Origin: an uncultured Clostridia bacterium
Lineage (GTDB): Bacteria; Bacillota; Clostridia; Christensenellales; Pumilibacteraceae
DNA length: 14,529 bases
NCBI GenBank assembly: GCA_947385185.1
Contig: CANDJX010000030.1
Span: forward strand, 1-14,529
Reading direction: 5' to 3'
Each line of letters starts with the position of its first letter. Position 1 is the stretch's first letter. Of the stretch, positions 12,941 to 14,529 are shown in pieces. Made by a program: the position numbers and the translations under genes. The notes below the pieces were generated by a model that saw only the letters and a list, made by a program, of their open reading frames with translations, ran no database searches and was not told the DNA's origin.

Positions 12941-14529
12941 ATGAAGATTTCAACAAAACTTTTGACGATTATTTTGCCGATTGTTTTGACGGCAGTTTTT
13001 GTCGCCGCTTGCATATCGCCGGCATCGCGCGCAGGCGTTTCTTCTTACGCCGCCGAAGTCGGCGCGCGGCTTTCATACGATTATATAATGTCCAACCCGA
13101 TCGCGGTCGCCGCAGACGGAAACGATCTGTACGTTATGACCGAGCGCGGACGCATAGCAAGGATTTCGGACGGGATCGAGTATATTGCCGAAGGCGGAGG
13201 ATCCGCGAGGCTCGCTGTAAGAAACGGAAAGATATATACTGACAGATACGACGGATTCGTATTCGCCGGAAACAGCGCGGGAGAAGTTGCGAAAGACGCC
13301 GTATATATTTACGGCGATACCGACCGCACGTTCGCAACGGCTGCGCCGGGCGCGGAATTCGTGTGCGGCACGGCGCACGGCGACACTCTGTATATCGCGG
13401 AGAAAGCAGACGGAAGAACGTCGGTTTACGCATACGACCTCACGGACGGCAACAAACCGCGGACGCTGATCAGGCGCGAAATCCGTACGGACGGAGATAT
13501 TACCGCAATGGCGTACGTCGGAAGCGAAGAAACTCTGTACTATTCGACGTCGTACTCTCTGTACCGCATAGGGCGCACGAGAGGGTTCGAAGTAGGCGGT
13601 ATTACTTCCCTTGCGTCGGACGGAGAAAATCTGTATTTTACGACGAGATCGGGTAAAGTCTGCACGTTCTCGCCCGAAGGCAATTCGACGGTGCTTTGCG
13701 CCGCGGAAAAAATTTCGGTTGCGGCGCGCTGCGATTTCGCCGCTTTTGCGGATTACGGAAACGACCGTGTCGAACTGATCGGCGAAAGCGCGTCTTATGC
13801 GACGACTGCCGAACAGCCCGCAGGGATAGCGATAGGCTACGACGGAACGGTGTTCGTCGCGTCTTACGACCGCGTGCTCGTATACGACAGGACTTTGACC
13901 GGGACGGGAGAAATTACGTTCGAAAACAACATCGAATACTTAAGCGAGATCAAAGTCGATCTATCCGACGTGACAGGAAACGCCGTTTATGCGGTGACCG
14001 ACGAAGGTCGGTTGCTTTCGACGGCGACGGACAACGTCCTTACCGACGTAAAAAGCGTGGAAACGGATACGCGCGGCGGCATTTACGTAATGATGCGGGA
14101 CGGAAGCGTTCGTAAATATAATAAAGATCTGACCGCGTTTACCGCCGTTCTCGGCGGCGGCGAATTCTCCGACCTCGTAGTAGACAACGTAGGAAACGTT
14201 TTCCGCTCGGCTTCGGACGGTATTTATAAGAATAACGATCCCCTTCCCGTTTTCACGCAGACGGACATACGCGAGATTGCGTTGTCGAGGACGAAAATGA
14301 CGGGCAGATCCGCGGTCGGATTCGGCGATATTATCTCCGTCAGTTCGCAGGGCTGCTCGAACGAAATCGTTTCGTTGAGCGAAACGGGCGTCGATATGGC
14401 GGACGATCCCGACGACTACGCGGACTTCGTCGATTCTGTAAACACGTCGCGACCGAACTTCTCATCGTACAAGCCCGATTACAGACTGACGACCGCAGTC
14501 ACCGGGATATACGGCGTGCCGACCGAAGC
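12941..14529 (+). CDS. Secreted beta-propeller-like lipoprotein, 3' end outside the window
   Basis: This frame is open from ATG 12941 to the end of the window (529 codons, no stop), so the gene is partial. The N-terminus is a signal peptide: MKISTK, a hydrophobic stretch, then 'FVAAC' with C24 as a likely lipidation site. The mature part has repeated beta-propeller-like blades: 'IAVAADGNDLYVMTERGRIARI', 'ITSLASDGENLYFTTRSGKVCTF', 'AIGYDGTVFVASYDRVLVY', 'VETDTRGGIYVMMRDGSVRKY' and 'LVVDNVGNVFRSASDGIY'. The spacing resembles NHL/SMP-30-type propellers, but no catalytic residues can be assigned. The last residues, 'TTAVTGIYGVPTEA', could begin an SH3-like wall-binding domain, which is speculative. 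The translation start appears leaderless. Its function on the cell surface is unknown; a sensor, scaffold or wall-associated role would all fit. Position next to the divergent ppx operon suggests no specific partner. Confidence 0.83.
   Translation, partial: MKISTKLLTIILPIVLTAVFVAACISPASRAGVSSYAAEVGARLSYDYIMSNPIAVAADGNDLYVMTERGRIARISDGIEYIAEGGGSARLAVRNGKIYTDRYDGFVFAGNSAGEVAKDAVYIYGDTDRTFATAAPGAEFVCGTAHGDTLYIAEKADGRTSVYAYDLTDGNKPRTLIRREIRTDGDITAMAYVGSEETLYYSTSYSLYRIGRTRGFEVGGITSLASDGENLYFTTRSGKVCTFSPEGNSTVLCAAEKISVAARCDFAAFADYGNDRVELIGESASYATTAEQPAGIAIGYDGTVFVASYDRVLVYDRTLTGTGEITFENNIEYLSEIKVDLSDVTGNAVYAVTDEGRLLSTATDNVLTDVKSVETDTRGGIYVMMRDGSVRKYNKDLTAFTAVLGGGEFSDLVVDNVGNVFRSASDGIYKNNDPLPVFTQTDIREIALSRTKMTGRSAVGFGDIISVSSQGCSNEIVSLSETGVDMADDPDDYADFVDSVNTSRPNFSSYKPDYRLTTAVTGIYGVPTE

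Noticed and set aside
13009..14115. Several Arg-rich plus-strand open frames
   Set aside because: They lie in other frames within the propeller lipoprotein gene, which has a signal peptide, repeats and an uninterrupted frame to the window end.
1..14529. CRISPR array, insertion sequence, phage or toxin-antitoxin module
   Set aside because: No regularly spaced repeats, transposase, recombinase, phage structural genes or convincing toxin-antitoxin pair were found on either strand.

Overview
The window looks like one end of a metagenome- or isolate-derived contig from a member of the Bacillota (Clostridia). It carries a shrunken form of the clostridial maf-mreB-minDE-spoIVFB-rng block, a sporulation-type M50 protease, rubrerythrin, a DUF1934 protein, an Lsa-type ABC-F protein and lipoproteins with InlB-like repeats. 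A gut lineage near Christensenellales would fit the lipoproteins and codon use, but that placement is inference. Bases 1-44 are not biological: they match an Illumina P5/read-1 adapter preceded by what looks like an 8-base index.

Layout. 110-496 (+): DUF1934 protein behind a near-consensus promoter, then a bidirectional terminator. 535-1921 (-): a two-gene unit, an InlB-repeat lipoprotein followed by a DEDDh exonuclease. 2113-2202 (+): tRNA-Ser(GGA) with its own promoter and terminator. 2407-3579 (+): a visibly AT-richer stretch with a small membrane protein, a split-barrel flavin-type protein and a 67-residue DUF7662-like protein. 3587-5071 (-): Lsa-type ABC-F protein with a 5' leader that holds a 6-codon ORF and a terminator hairpin, the usual layout for ribosome-mediated attenuation. 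5288-9586 (-): minD, minE, spoIVFB, rng, an internally deleted maltose acetyltransferase remnant and rubrerythrin. 9695-12772 (-): ppx/gppA, maf and a divergent mreB, packed as an operon. 12941-end (+): a secreted beta-propeller lipoprotein that runs off the window.

How it fits together. The minus-strand block from 12772 down to 6113 concerns cell shape and division (MreB-like, MinD, MinE), nucleotide housekeeping and the stringent response (Maf, Ppx/GppA), RNA processing (RNase G) and intramembrane proteolysis (SpoIVFB). Compared with the usual clostridial order, mreC, mreD, a class B PBP, minC, rodA and rplU-rpmA-obg are absent, and the MreB-like protein has lost acidic residues of its nucleotide site.

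Most interesting signals: (1) the attenuator leader of the ABC-F gene; (2) three plus-strand genes whose -10 hexamer ends only 6-7 bases before the ATG, implying leaderless mRNAs; (3) the in-frame internal deletion of an acetyltransferase; (4) the degenerate MreB in an eroded cluster; (5) dyad symmetries at the ppx and minD promoters. No CRISPR array, insertion sequence or phage module was seen.
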